Source: Xanthobacteraceae bacterium
Lineage (GTDB): Bacteria > Pseudomonadota > Alphaproteobacteria > Rhizobiales > Xanthobacteraceae
Direction: 5' to 3'
Length of the DNA stretch: 64,000 nt
Assembly: GCA_028290465.1 (NCBI GenBank)
Contig: JAQGJU010000088.1
Span: forward strand, 1 to 64,000
The notes under the pieces were generated by a model. The model saw only the letters and a program-made list of their open reading frames with translations, did no database searches and had not been told where the DNA came from. Positions 26,406 to 35,315 of this stretch are shown piece after piece (position 1 is the first letter of the stretch; every line of letters begins with the position of its first letter). A program made the translations under genes and the position numbers.

Positions 26406-26435
26406 AGGCGGCTCGCAAGAGCCGCCTCTCTTTGT
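26406..26435 (+). terminator. Rho-independent terminator after the DUF1236 gene
   Basis: GGCGGCTC-gcaa-GAGCCGCC, a perfect 8-bp stem with a 4-nt loop, followed by tctctttgtt on the plus strand. Confidence 0.85.
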
Positions 26436-26447
26436 TAGCATCGACTC

Positions 26448-26713
26448 ATGACCGAACCCGCCGAGACGCCACAACAGACGCCGGAGCAGACCCAACGCGC
26501 GGTGCGGGCGCTGCTGATCGCGTCGCCGTTACCGTCCGTCTTTTCGTATTTCTTTGCCGAGTTTCAGGCGCCAAGTGGCAGCATGCGCTGCTGATCGCGA
26601 TCGTGGCGCTCGCCATGTGCCTCGGCGCGGCACTGCTGCACACCTGCGCGGTGGCAAGGCCGATGGAAGACCTCGGCTGGCTGGCGCTGGTGCTCCGATT
26701 GTTTGTGCGGTGA
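26448..26713 (+). pseudogene. Small membrane protein gene with probable frameshift
   Basis: The frame from ATG 26448 reads MTEPAETPQQTPEQTQRAVR, then LLIASPLPSVFSYFF, and stops at 26594. An overlapping frame contains QHALLIAIVALAMCLGAALL, a convincing membrane helix, and ends VLRLFVR at 26713. A one-base indel near 26565-26575 would join them into an ~88-residue membrane protein. This could be a real mutation or a sequencing error. Confidence 0.4.
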
Positions 26714-26752
26714 CGGAAACACACGAGAAACCGTCACGAATGGGTCTGGCTC

Positions 26753-27964
26753 TTAGCCCTGAAAGTCTTTCGCATGTTGCTCGGCTTCCTCGAAGCTGAC
26801 GCGACCATAAATCTTGCCGCCACCCTTAGTCGAAAAGACGAAGCCATCCTGCGTCTGCGACATCAAAAAAAACTCATCATCAACGACGAGATAAAACGCT
26901 GGATATACTTCGGTGGCTCGACCACGAAGTCGACCAAGCCAGGATCCCGATTGGATGGCTCCCGCCGCTGAAAGAAACACCTTGTCGCTGTCAGGACGCG
27001 CGCGCCGCAACAAAAGATCGGCCGCCGCGGCGACCGGCAATGCCTCGGTTGCCTCCAGAAACGCATCTATTTTTTCATTCCGAACCCGGCCGATCACGGC
27101 GCCGATATGCGCCGGCGTGATCGGCGTATCGAAGAAGACCGGATCAAGAGCCTCGAAGATAGACACCCCGGTCTCGTCCGCCATGGAGTAACGCATTCCA
27201 CGGTCGGTCTCGACCAGCCAGGCCTTGTCGAGCTCGTTATCGATCGTGATTTCATGACCGCTGATGACGTGAAGCAAGATCTCCGGCTCGGCGGCCGCAG
27301 CTGCTGCCAGCCCGATGCAAACGAGCAGAGGATGCGTCGCAGCCTGATGAAACTTTCCGAATCGCTTCTCGGAAATTCGATTGAGGCGTTTCGGATTTGC
27401 ATCGGCTAAGGCATAGCAAGCCGCCTCGAATCCGGCATCTTCGACCGGCTGAAGATCGCTCCAGCCCTTGATCCACACAGCCGCACGCTTCACAATCGAG
27501 TCGGCTTCATCCGCATCATAAAACTTGTCGTCCAGCGGCTCGAGCTCCTCGGCACGTCCGCCCTCGAAACCGGTCTGCTCGTCAGCAAGTTCTGGATTGG
27601 CATCCACCCAAGCCATCATCTGGTGCAAAAGATCGGCCTGCGCTGTGGCTCCCATCGCCACGAGCCCGGCATGCGCGCTGGTAAAAATCTCACGCGCTTC
27701 GCCCGGTTCGACACCGACGCCGGTATTACGAATGTACTGGCTGTGCCCGCCGTTCGGCACCTCCAGATAATAAAGATACGCGCGATAAAACTGCATCGCG
27801 TGCGGCGGCAATTCTTCGGGCCGATAGCGCCCGCGTGAGAGCAAGTGGACCATGCATCCAAACACCGCGTGGGTCAGTTCTTCTGGTTCGCTGTCGGCAT
27901 TGGCTAAAATAGTGGCCGGCACCAAAATAGCGGGCGTTTCAGGACGTTGATTCCAGACCGACAT
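26753..27964 (-). CDS. DMP19-family (DUF4375) protein with extra C-terminal domain
   Basis: A 403-aa protein. The N-terminal ~140 residues match the DMP19/DUF4375 pattern: LPPHAMQFYRAYLYYLEVPN, then GGHSQYIRNTG and FTSAHAGLVAMGA. DMP19 of Neisseria is an acidic DNA-mimic that titrates a repressor; this protein is also acidic (EELEPLDDKFYDADEADSIV). The remaining ~250 residues are a separate alpha/beta region of unknown role, so it is about twice the size of the classical protein. The DNA-mimic function is not established for this branch. Confidence 0.7.
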   Translation of the reverse strand: MSVWNQRPETPAILVPATILANADSEPEELTHAVFGCMVHLLSRGRYRPEELPPHAMQFYRAYLYYLEVPNGGHSQYIRNTGVGVEPGEAREIFTSAHAGLVAMGATAQADLLHQMMAWVDANPELADEQTGFEGGRAEELEPLDDKFYDADEADSIVKRAAVWIKGWSDLQPVEDAGFEAACYALADANPKRLNRISEKRFGKFHQAATHPLLVCIGLAAAAAAEPEILLHVISGHEITIDNELDKAWLVETDRGMRYSMADETGVSIFEALDPVFFDTPITPAHIGAVIGRVRNEKIDAFLEATEALPVAAAADLLLRRARPDSDKVFLSAAGAIQSGSWLGRLRGRATEVYPAFYLVVDDEFFLMSQTQDGFVFSTKGGGKIYGRVSFEEAEQHAKDFQG

Positions 27965-28391
27965 CTACGCTTTCTCCCCCAACCTACTTTCAAACGCACT
28001 TGCGCATCCGAGATGACGGACGCCTCATTCGCATCCTGACGCAAGCCCTTTCGGGATCGTGCCAACGTCGGCCGGACGCGCCCAAGCTCCGATCTCCCGC
28101 ACAAAGAACATAACATGAACACAATTTCAAGCCGATGCTCGATCGGATTCAGTGAAATTTGTGACCGCCACGTCATCAAATCAGACTCGTAAAAGCCCGT
28201 TGCGTGCCCGCCAAAGCGAAGACCGGCCACGCCGAACGTCGGAGATGATCCGCGCCGACGCGCCATCGCCACCGGCCTCTTGACACGTCAAATAGCCGCG
28301 CTGACTTGCATTCATGCCGGGCATGCCCGATCTGTAGGCTACAAGACGCCACGCTTGGCGTCTTCCGCCTGCACTCACACCCTCGTGCCCC
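27965..28391. other. Intergenic gap between divergent genes
   Basis: About 425 bp separating the DMP19-family gene (minus) from selO (plus). It must hold both promoters. A-T-richer stretches occur at 28110-28190, but no convincing -35/-10 pair, operator or small gene could be assigned by eye. Confidence 0.4.
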
Positions 28392-29924
28392 ATGACCTTC
28401 CATTTTCCGTTCGACAACTCCTATGCCCGCCTGCCCGACCGGTTCTTCGCGCGGATCGCGCCGACCCCGGTGGCGGCGCCGCGCCTGATCCGGCTGAACC
28501 GCGATCTCGCGGTCGAACTTGGCCTCGATCCGGATTGGTTGGCCGGCCCGGAGGCGCTGGAGGTGCTGTCCGGCCGTGAGGTGCCCGACACCGCGACGCC
28601 GATCGCGATGGCGTATGCCGGGCATCAGTTCGGCCACTTCGTGCCGCAACTCGGCGACGGCCGCGCCATTCTGCTCGGCGAAGTGATCGACCGGCAGGGC
28701 GTGCGCCGTGACCTGCATCTCAAGGGCTCGGGCCGCACGCCGTTTTCGCGCAATGGCGACGGCCGCGCCGCGCTCGGCCCGGTGCTGCGCGAATACCTGA
28801 TCAGCGAGGCGATGTTCGCGCTCGGCATTCCGACGACGCGCTCGCTCGCGGCCGTCACGACCGGCGAGACGGTGGCGCGCGAGATGCCGCTGCCCGGCGC
28901 GGTGCTGACCCGCGTCGCGCAGAGCCATATCAGGATCGGCACGTTCCAGTTCTTCGCGGCGCGTGGCGACGAAGAAGGGCTGCGCCTGCTGGCTGATCAT
29001 GTCATCGCGCGGCATTATCCGGACCTCGGGACGCACGAGAAGCCATATCTGGCACTGCTCGAAGCCGTGATCGCGCGCCAAGCGGACCTGATTGCACGCT
29101 GGCTGCTGGTCGGCTTCATCCACGGCGTGATGAACACCGACAACATGTCGATCGCCGGCGAGACCATCGACTACGGTCCGTGCGCCTTCATGGACGCGTA
29201 CGATCCGGCGACGGTGTTCAGTTCAATCGATCATCACGGGCGCTATGCCTATGCCAACCAGCCACAGATCGGCGCCTGGAATTTAACGCGCTTTGCCGAG
29301 ACGCTGCTGCCGCTGCTCTCCGACAACGAGCAGGATGCCATCGCACAGGCCGAGAGCGTGTTAAGCGGATACGGTGCGCGCTTCGAGGTGGCGTATCATT
29401 CGGGATTGCGCCGGAAGCTGGGCCTGCTTGGCGCGCCGGACAATGTGCGGCCGGACGATCCGTTTGCACAGGAGAAGGACGCGCTGCGCGTCCGCGAGGA
29501 CGTGCAATTGGCGCAGGATTTCCTCAAGCTGCTGCAGCAGAGCGAGGCCGATTTCACGCTGGCGTTTCGCCGGCTCAGTGACGCGGTGACCGATCCTGCC
29601 GCCGAGGACGCGCTGCGCGGCATGTCCGCGCGACCGGATCTCTATGAGGCGTGGGCGACGCGCTGGCGCCAGCGCTTGGCGCAGGATGCATGGAGCCCGG
29701 CGGATCGCAGCAAGGAAATGCGCGCCGTCAACCCGGCCTTCATTGCGCGCAACCACCGCGTCGAGGCCGTCATCGAGGCCGCCGTGCAGCGCAATGACTT
29801 CGCGCCGTTCGAGGAACTGCTGACCGTGTTGTCGAAGCCGTTCGACGACCAGCCGCGCTACGCGCCCTATAGGGATCCGCCGAAATCGCACGAGCGCGTC
29901 GAAGCAACATTCTGCGGCACGTGA
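28392..29924 (+). CDS. selO: SelO family protein AMPylase (YdiU-like)
   Basis: A 510-aa pseudokinase-fold enzyme that transfers AMP from ATP to Ser/Thr/Tyr of target proteins. Family hallmarks are YAGHQFGHFVPQLGDGRAIL, HLKGSGRTPFSRNGDGRAAL, GIPTTRSLAAV and the catalytic/metal region HGVMNTDNMSIAGETIDYGP. The C-terminus is CGT: the position that is selenocysteine in animal SELENOO is a third-from-last Cys here, as in other bacterial members. Length is normal. It is a single gene, divergent from the DMP19-family gene. Confidence 0.95.
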   Translation: MTFHFPFDNSYARLPDRFFARIAPTPVAAPRLIRLNRDLAVELGLDPDWLAGPEALEVLSGREVPDTATPIAMAYAGHQFGHFVPQLGDGRAILLGEVIDRQGVRRDLHLKGSGRTPFSRNGDGRAALGPVLREYLISEAMFALGIPTTRSLAAVTTGETVAREMPLPGAVLTRVAQSHIRIGTFQFFAARGDEEGLRLLADHVIARHYPDLGTHEKPYLALLEAVIARQADLIARWLLVGFIHGVMNTDNMSIAGETIDYGPCAFMDAYDPATVFSSIDHHGRYAYANQPQIGAWNLTRFAETLLPLLSDNEQDAIAQAESVLSGYGARFEVAYHSGLRRKLGLLGAPDNVRPDDPFAQEKDALRVREDVQLAQDFLKLLQQSEADFTLAFRRLSDAVTDPAAEDALRGMSARPDLYEAWATRWRQRLAQDAWSPADRSKEMRAVNPAFIARNHRVEAVIEAAVQRNDFAPFEELLTVLSKPFDDQPRYAPYRDPPKSHERVEATFCGT

Positions 29925-29939
29925 GACGGAAAATACCTA

Positions 29940-31469
29940 TCATTTCATATGCAGGAACTTCTTGTCGAAGACTTGATTGTCGAGTTCCTTTTTCAGCTTC
30001 GTCAGTTCGTCGAATGTCAAATACATGATCGGACCATCGATCTTAGAGGCAGCTCGCGCACTTTCCAGGACCTCGTCTCCGTTCTGCTGCACGATCTTCT
30101 GGATGGCGCCAATGATGTTGAATTTTGTCTGGTCCAGATGTTGATGCTTGCCTGACATGACCTTGAAGTTCTCGTCCTCGACGACACCTTGATGCGACTC
30201 CGGTTTCAGCACCTCTTTCATGTGAAAGACCGGAACGTTTTGCTTTGTCCCCTTGTAGCCTTCCGGCTTCTGTCCCTCGTATCTGGTCGTTAAGTTCGGC
30301 GGGTAGAGAATCTCGCCGCCATCCAGCATGCCTTGTTCCCCAAACGGATTGATCAATACGCCCGATTTACCGGTTATCGCCATCATGCCTCCGACCTCTT
30401 CGGCACGGCCCGAATGCACATTGTAGGTCAGCGCGGTCGATGTGTAATGTTGCTGTCCCATGTTCATCTTGTTCACGCCGTGCTTGATATTGGTTTCGAC
30501 CGGCAGCTTGCTCAGTGCCGTTGACTCTTTTTGCTCTCTCGTCGCCCGATAGGTCGTGACTTCCAATCCCAACTTGCCCAGCGACGGCAATTTGGCGAGC
30601 GCGCTGTCCAAAGCCTCCCAGCCATCCTTGAACGGGTCCCAGTGTTTAGCCGCGCCCATGTAGTGCTTACTCGTTGGATCCATTTTATTCGGCAGTGAGT
30701 AGGCTTCGATGGCATGAACTTCAACCGGGCTCAAACCGTACTCCTTCACCAACCCCTTTTTATTGTCATACGGCGTCTTCATGACGGCCAGCAATTTCTC
30801 TTCTTCTTCCGTGAGTTCGCGCGGCTTTGCGAGCTTCAATAGTGACGCAATGGCGCCCGACTTATGCAATTCAATGGTTGCCAGAATGGACTTGAACAAC
30901 ATGGCATCCGCTTCGCCGGTCTTGCCCTGCTTTTTTTTATAGATGCCCATCGCGGTTTTGGCAGCTTGCGTATCCTCCAGTATGAGATTTCGCAGCGTGC
31001 CTTTCGGATCCAGTTGCCGGAGCGTTGACATGAGCTCGACATTGGTCTCGTTTTCATCGTCCTCGAGCGGATGGCCGTTTCTTTGAACAATCCATGTCGC
31101 GTTGGCGGCATGGCGCGGCAACCGCGCCTCAACTTTTGTCGGCTGCGCTACGCCGAATGAGCGTTCAGGGGTCTGGCGTTGTGCCGTCACGGCCGGGCCG
31201 TTGTTGACCTCGGCGGCCAAACTCCGCGCCTCCGTTTGGCGCGCGCCGTCAGCCAGCATGTCGCGCGTTTCGCGCAACGCGACCATGGCCGGGCTGGCGT
31301 TCATCATCGCCGCCATATGGCCGAGGCTTTCCGTCCGAGGGCTTGATCCGATCGTCGCTTCAAGTTGCGCGATCTCCTCGGCCCGCGGCGACGGCACGGC
31401 AATGCCGCCAGTCAGCTCCGTGGCGGGTGAGTTCCTGACATCGGCATGCTGTGGCTCTGCTGTGGGCAT
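29940..31469 (-). CDS. Putative ADP-ribosyltransferase toxin/effector
   Basis: A 509-aa protein (ATG 31469, GGGGG upstream; a start at 31511 is possible). Residues ~15-120 are a low-complexity leader with NASPAMVALRETRDMLADG, reminiscent of the N-S-P..V-A-x-R leaders of polymorphic and eCIS-linked toxins. The C-terminal ~240 residues fit an R-S-E ADP-ribosyltransferase: EVTTYRATRE (Arg ~308), HYTSTALTYN (STS ~343-345), then ITGKSGVLINPF and GGEILYPPN with the catalytic Glu near 386. The first Glu of the usual E-x-E is Gly. The gene is clearly A+T-richer than its neighbours, which suggests transfer. No immunity gene recognised. Confidence 0.55.
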   Translation of the reverse strand: MPTAEPQHADVRNSPATELTGGIAVPSPRAEEIAQLEATIGSSPRTESLGHMAAMMNASPAMVALRETRDMLADGARQTEARSLAAEVNNGPAVTAQRQTPERSFGVAQPTKVEARLPRHAANATWIVQRNGHPLEDDENETNVELMSTLRQLDPKGTLRNLILEDTQAAKTAMGIYKKKQGKTGEADAMLFKSILATIELHKSGAIASLLKLAKPRELTEEEEKLLAVMKTPYDNKKGLVKEYGLSPVEVHAIEAYSLPNKMDPTSKHYMGAAKHWDPFKDGWEALDSALAKLPSLGKLGLEVTTYRATREQKESTALSKLPVETNIKHGVNKMNMGQQHYTSTALTYNVHSGRAEEVGGMMAITGKSGVLINPFGEQGMLDGGEILYPPNLTTRYEGQKPEGYKGTKQNVPVFHMKEVLKPESHQGVVEDENFKVMSGKHQHLDQTKFNIIGAIQKIVQQNGDEVLESARAASKIDGPIMYLTFDELTKLKKELDNQVFDKKFLHMK

Positions 31470-31558
31470 GAAATCCCCCGCCGTCCGCCAATCAACATAC
31501 CAAGATACCAAATCGGCAGGGGAAAATCACGACGTTTCAATCGGACCAAGGCAGCAAA

Positions 31559-31804
31559 CTATCCACACACCCGGATGGTGCGCCAGATCAACTGGCCCTG
31601 CGCGTCGTAGACTTGGTGCCGTTCCGACCGACATCGGACCGCTTGTACGCGCGCCTTGCGCGACGCCCGGTCCGGCGCGGCGGCGCGAACATGATTGTCC
31701 GGCGCTGGAATGCCAAACGTAAAGCCCTGCGCCCACGCACCGGATGCCGCGAGGCCCGCGACACACGTGGCGACGGCCAGGGTCGCAATGTTTCCTACCA
31801 TCAT
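31559..31804 (-). CDS. Small secreted protein, 81 aa
   Basis: Starts MMVGNIATLAVATCVAGLAA, with a signal peptide ending near GAWAQ. The mature part is basic and ends QVYDAQGQLIWRTIRVCG. Two Cys (VRCRSE and VCG) could form a disulphide. No family recognised. It lies upstream of the putative toxin gene on the same strand but 90 bp away, so an operon is not obvious. Confidence 0.55.
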   Translation of the reverse strand: MMVGNIATLAVATCVAGLAASGAWAQGFTFGIPAPDNHVRAAAPDRASRKARVQAVRCRSERHQVYDAQGQLIWRTIRVCG

Positions 31805-31833
31805 GTCGGTTCTCCGGCCGGTGCGACGCGTCG

Positions 31834-32007
31834 TCAGTCGCGCGGCATCACTTCGGTCTTTAGAATCCCGCACGGCTTGCATTCGATGATGCGCGGGCCA
31901 TCGCGGCGGCTGCCTGCCGGCAGCGGGTAAACCGTCATGGCGGCACCGCAGTTCGGGCAGAACTGAACCGGTGAAGCGATCTCGGGCGCATCCGCATCAA
32001 TTGACAT
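31834..32007 (-). CDS. Minimal zinc-ribbon protein, 57 aa
   Basis: Reading the minus strand from ATG 32007 gives MSIDADAPEIASPVQ, then FCPNCGAAMTV, then IIECKPCGILKTEVMPRD and TGA. The two CxxC knuckles 23 residues apart make a zinc ribbon. Similar small proteins lie at 42414 and 51313. They may be stand-alone nucleic-acid or protein-binding ribbons; no partner is visible. The stop is 10 bp after the receiver-protein gene region begins on the other side. Confidence 0.65.
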   Translation of the reverse strand: MSIDADAPEIASPVQFCPNCGAAMTVYPLPAGSRRDGPRIIECKPCGILKTEVMPRD

Positions 32008-32016
32008 GTTGCACCG

Positions 32017-32487
32017 TCAGACCGGCACGATATTCGGCGCGATGCCGGGGAATGTCGTATTGGCCGCCTTACGTCGAGATCTCCTCCCGATCAGGCCGGT
32101 GACCATCATCAGCAGCTTGTGTGGCGTATAGGGTTTCGGCAGCCACGCGGCCGAACCGAAACCGTCGGCGCGCAGCTTGAGATGATCGAAGCCGCTGGCG
32201 AACACGAATGGAATCCGAGCCTCCGTCAACCGCTCGGCGAGCGAATAGCTGAGGCGGCCGGCCAGCTTTACGTTGAGGACGGCGGCGTCGAAGCGCGTGG
32301 GCGTCTCGATCATGACGCGGGCCTCGACGATATCGGTGGCGACCACGACCTTGGCCGCGCAGGAAGTCAGCACCTCCTTGGCATACTCGGCAATGATGAA
32401 TTCGTCCTCGACGATCAGCACCGAAGCGCCATCCAGCGCGCTGTCCAGCGACATATTATCGGGGACTGGAACTCGCGCAGGGGACAT
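32017..32487 (-). CDS. Atypical single-domain response regulator
   Basis: A 156-aa receiver-fold protein (ATG 32487; MSLDS at 32454 is an alternative). The acidic pair is kept (LIVEDEF, residues ~27-29), as are the switch Ser (FVFASGF) and the conserved Lys (LPKPY, ~118). The phospho-acceptor Asp is Asn: AAVLNVKLAG, Asn ~72, where relatives have LDVNL. It therefore probably cannot be phosphorylated normally and may act in a fixed state or by binding. No histidine kinase is adjacent. Confidence 0.8.
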   Translation of the reverse strand: MSPARVPVPDNMSLDSALDGASVLIVEDEFIIAEYAKEVLTSCAAKVVVATDIVEARVMIETPTRFDAAVLNVKLAGRLSYSLAERLTEARIPFVFASGFDHLKLRADGFGSAAWLPKPYTPHKLLMMVTGLIGRRSRRKAANTTFPGIAPNIVPV

Positions 32488-32642
32488 GCCATTACCTCGT
32501 TGGCCGCTCCCCCAACGTATGGGACAACCTTTAATCGACCGTAGCGTTCCCATGACTGGCGCGTTTCGGCCTATCAGCAGCCATGCGCCGAGCGGGTTCC
32601 AGCCTCCGGTAACACCGCAACTTCCGCCGACGCGTGCCAAGT

Positions 32643-33704
32643 CTAGTTCACGGCTGCACCATCCGCCGCGCGGCGTGGCCAATGCCGCTCCAGGCCGAGG
32701 TCCTTCATGCCGGCTTCAAGATATTTGGACTCAAACCATTTCTTAAGATCGATATCGTTGCGGATCAACTTCTCCTCCTTGGCGAACTGGATCGCGTCCC
32801 GATACTGCTCGACCAGAAATTCGTCGATCCGCGGATTGTAGGCCTGCTTCAAGGGTTGGTCCTCGAACTCTTCCTTCAGGGCCGCATAGGGCGTCCCCGA
32901 CTTAGCCCAGATCTGCAGCGCCTCCTCACGATTTTCTTCCCGGCTCAGCCACTCGGCCGCGCGCAACAGTCCGCGCACCACACGCTGGGTCGCGTCCGGA
33001 TATTTGGTCTGGAATGGGTCCGTCACCGTGATCGCGCCAAATCCGGCGGTCTTCGGCCCGGCGTCCCGCGACGTATGGAAGACATTGACGATGCCCTGAT
33101 TGCGCAGCGACAGCAAAGTGCTGGTCGCGAAACTGGCATCGACGCTTCCGGCCGCCAGCGCGGCAAGTTGGTCGGCGGCCTTCAAGTCGACGATGGTCAC
33201 GTCCTTGGCGGTCAGGCCGTTGGCCTCAAGCGCCTTAAGAAACGCCCAGTGCAGGATCGTGCCCTTGGCAATGGTCACCTTGCGGCCTTTGAGATCCTTG
33301 ACCGAATGGATCGGCAGTCCGGTCCGCGCGGCCCCGAACACGGTGGTCGTGCCGTAGGACAACAGGATACGGGTTGGCAGGCCGTTCGCACGGCCAATAA
33401 TGTTCGGCAGTCCGCCATATTGCGCGAAGTCGAGTTGACCGTTTGCCGTCGCTTCATTGATGGCCGGTCCGGTACCGGTGAAATAGGTCCATTCGAACTT
33501 CACCGGCGTATCCTTGAATTCGTCGGCAATGAATCCCTTCACATGGGCAATGGCCAGAACGGCGACGCCGAACGGCTTGCCGAAGCCCTGGCCGAATCCG
33601 CCGAAGCGGATTGTCTCGGGCAACGGTTCGGCGCGCGCCGCCGACAGGCCGACCGCGAATACGGCCGCAAACATCACGAAACGCCGGGTACGTAAAAAAC
33701 TCAT
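32643..33704 (-). CDS. ABC transporter receptor, NitT/TauT/sulfonate type (second copy)
   Basis: A 353-aa periplasmic protein with a signal peptide (MSFLRTRRFVMFAAVFAVGL, cut near ARAEP). The fold is the NMT1/SsuA type: GFGQGFGKPFGVAVLAIAHV, KGFIADEFKDTPVKFEW, NEATANGQLDFAQYGGLPN and LLSYGTTTVFGA. It is closely related to the receptor at 36171 (same KGFIADEFKDTPVK and ANGLPTRILLSYG blocks), so the operon has two receptors. It is the last gene of the operon and may broaden the range of ligands. Confidence 0.85.
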   Translation of the reverse strand: MSFLRTRRFVMFAAVFAVGLSAARAEPLPETIRFGGFGQGFGKPFGVAVLAIAHVKGFIADEFKDTPVKFEWTYFTGTGPAINEATANGQLDFAQYGGLPNIIGRANGLPTRILLSYGTTTVFGAARTGLPIHSVKDLKGRKVTIAKGTILHWAFLKALEANGLTAKDVTIVDLKAADQLAALAAGSVDASFATSTLLSLRNQGIVNVFHTSRDAGPKTAGFGAITVTDPFQTKYPDATQRVVRGLLRAAEWLSREENREEALQIWAKSGTPYAALKEEFEDQPLKQAYNPRIDEFLVEQYRDAIQFAKEEKLIRNDIDLKKWFESKYLEAGMKDLGLERHWPRRAADGAAVN

Positions 33705-33729
33705 TTGTCTGCCCTCGTTTGAAGAATGC

Positions 33730-34503
33730 TCAGTGCTGCAATTCGCGCAGGATGCGTTCCTTGCGGGCGATGAAGTCCGGCGCGGCGCGGTCGCGCGGAT
33801 GAGCGAGCTCAATCGGGATCACGGCCCCGATGCGGCCGGGGCGCGGTTCCATCACGACCACCTTGTCGCTCAGGAACACCGCCTCCTCGACATCGTGCGT
33901 GACCATGATCACGGTGACGCGCTCCTGCTGCCAGATGCGCAAGAGTTCCTTTTGCAGATAGGCACGCGTCAGCGAGTCCAGCGCGCCGAGCGGTTCGTCG
34001 AGCAGCTGGATTTCCGGCCGGTTGACCAGCGCCCGCGCGATCGCGGCGCGCTGCGCCATGCCGCCCGACAATTGATGCGGATAGGCTTTCTCGAATCCGG
34101 TGAGGCCGACCAGCGCGATGTTCTCGGCAACCGAGCGCTCGCGCTGACGCGGCGCCGTGCCGCTGGCATCGAGCCCGAGCGCGACATTGTCCTCGACCGT
34201 GAGCCACGGAAACAGCCGCGGCTCCTGGAACACGATGCCGCGCTCCGGACCCGGCCCTTCGATGCGCCGTCCGTCGAGCAGAATGTCGCCGTCATAGTCG
34301 GTATCGAGTCCGATGATCAGCCGCAGCAAAGTCGACTTGCCGCAGCCGGACGCTCCGACCACGCTGACGAATTCGCCGGGCTCGATGTCGAGCGCGATAT
34401 TGCGCAGCACCGACAGCGGCCGGTCGTCGACCCGGTAGGTCTTGCTGACGCCGCGAATGATGAGAGTCGCCTCACCTGCCTGAACGGCCGCCTGTTGGCT
34501 CAT
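33730..34503 (-). CDS. ABC transporter ATPase, NitT/TauT/sulfonate type
   Basis: A 257-aa ATPase starting MSQQAAVQAGEATLIIRGVS. Walker A is GASGCGKSTLL, Q-loop IVFQEPRLFPW, signature QLSGGMAQRAAIARAL, Walker B IQLLDEPLGALD and H-loop MVTHDVEEAVFLSD. This is the SsuB/TauB pattern. The frame extends upstream to 34782 but that part overlaps a permease gene. The ATG lies inside the end of the permease gene (4-bp overlap), showing tight coupling. Confidence 0.92.
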   Translation of the reverse strand: MSQQAAVQAGEATLIIRGVSKTYRVDDRPLSVLRNIALDIEPGEFVSVVGASGCGKSTLLRLIIGLDTDYDGDILLDGRRIEGPGPERGIVFQEPRLFPWLTVEDNVALGLDASGTAPRQRERSVAENIALVGLTGFEKAYPHQLSGGMAQRAAIARALVNRPEIQLLDEPLGALDSLTRAYLQKELLRIWQQERVTVIMVTHDVEEAVFLSDKVVVMEPRPGRIGAVIPIELAHPRDRAAPDFIARKERILRELQH

Positions 34504-35315
34504 CTCGTATCTCCTTGCCAATGCAGCAGCCGTCCGAACAGACGGCCGCATGCCAGATTGATCGCGTAGCCGACCAGCGCCAGCACCAGCACACCGAGCA
34601 GCACCACATCCATGCGGAACTGCTCGCGGCCTTCCGCCAGGAAGCTGCCGATGCCGCGCCCGATGCCCATCGCGTATTCCGAACCGACGGTGCCGATCCA
34701 GGCGGTGATCAGCGCGATCTGGATGCCGATGAAGATCGACGGCAGCGCACCGGGCAGCAGCAGCCGCGTCACGCGCTGCCACCAGGTGAAGCGCATCACA
34801 CGCGCGACCTCGAAGTAATGCAGCGGGATGGTGCGCAGCCCCTCATGCGTATGCAGCGCCGCCGGAAAGAACGCCGAGAGCACGATGTAGACGATCTTCG
34901 ATCCGTCGCCATTGCCGAACCACGCGGTCAACAGCGGAATCCAGGCGAACAGCGCGATCTGCCGCAACGCATGGAATGACGGGCCGACCGCGCGTTCGGC
35001 GGTGCGCGACATGCCGAGCAGCAGGCCGAGCGCGATGCCCAGGAATGCGCCGAGCGTAAAGCCGCCGATCATGCGCACGATGCTGGCCCCGAGCCCGAGC
35101 CATAGATGCCGCCCGGCCTCGTCGAAGAACGGCAATGCGACAATCCGCTCCAGCGGCACCAGCAATCGGCTTTCGACCAGACCGAGATGCACGGTCGCCG
35201 TCCACACGATGACGATCGCGGCCGGTATCGCGAGGCCTCGCCAGAACGCGTCGGGCCTGGTGCCGCGACGCCCAAGCGTCGCCTGTACGGAGATCGGCGC
35301 GGAGAGATCAACCAT
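34500..35315 (-). CDS. ABC transporter permease, NitT/TauT/sulfonate type
   Basis: A 271-aa protein with about six membrane helices (PAAIVIVWTATVHLGLV, GGFTLGAFLGIALGLLLG, VVLLGVLVLALVGYAINL). The ATPase-coupling EAA-type loop reads HYFEVARVMRFTWWQRVTRL followed by LLPGALPSIF. It overlaps the upstream permease by 8 bp and the ATPase by 4 bp. The two permeases are distinct paralogues, so the importer core may be a heterodimer. Confidence 0.9.
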   Translation of the reverse strand: MVDLSAPISVQATLGRRGTRPDAFWRGLAIPAAIVIVWTATVHLGLVESRLLVPLERIVALPFFDEAGRHLWLGLGASIVRMIGGFTLGAFLGIALGLLLGMSRTAERAVGPSFHALRQIALFAWIPLLTAWFGNGDGSKIVYIVLSAFFPAALHTHEGLRTIPLHYFEVARVMRFTWWQRVTRLLLPGALPSIFIGIQIALITAWIGTVGSEYAMGIGRGIGSFLAEGREQFRMDVVLLGVLVLALVGYAINLACGRLFGRLLHWQGDTR

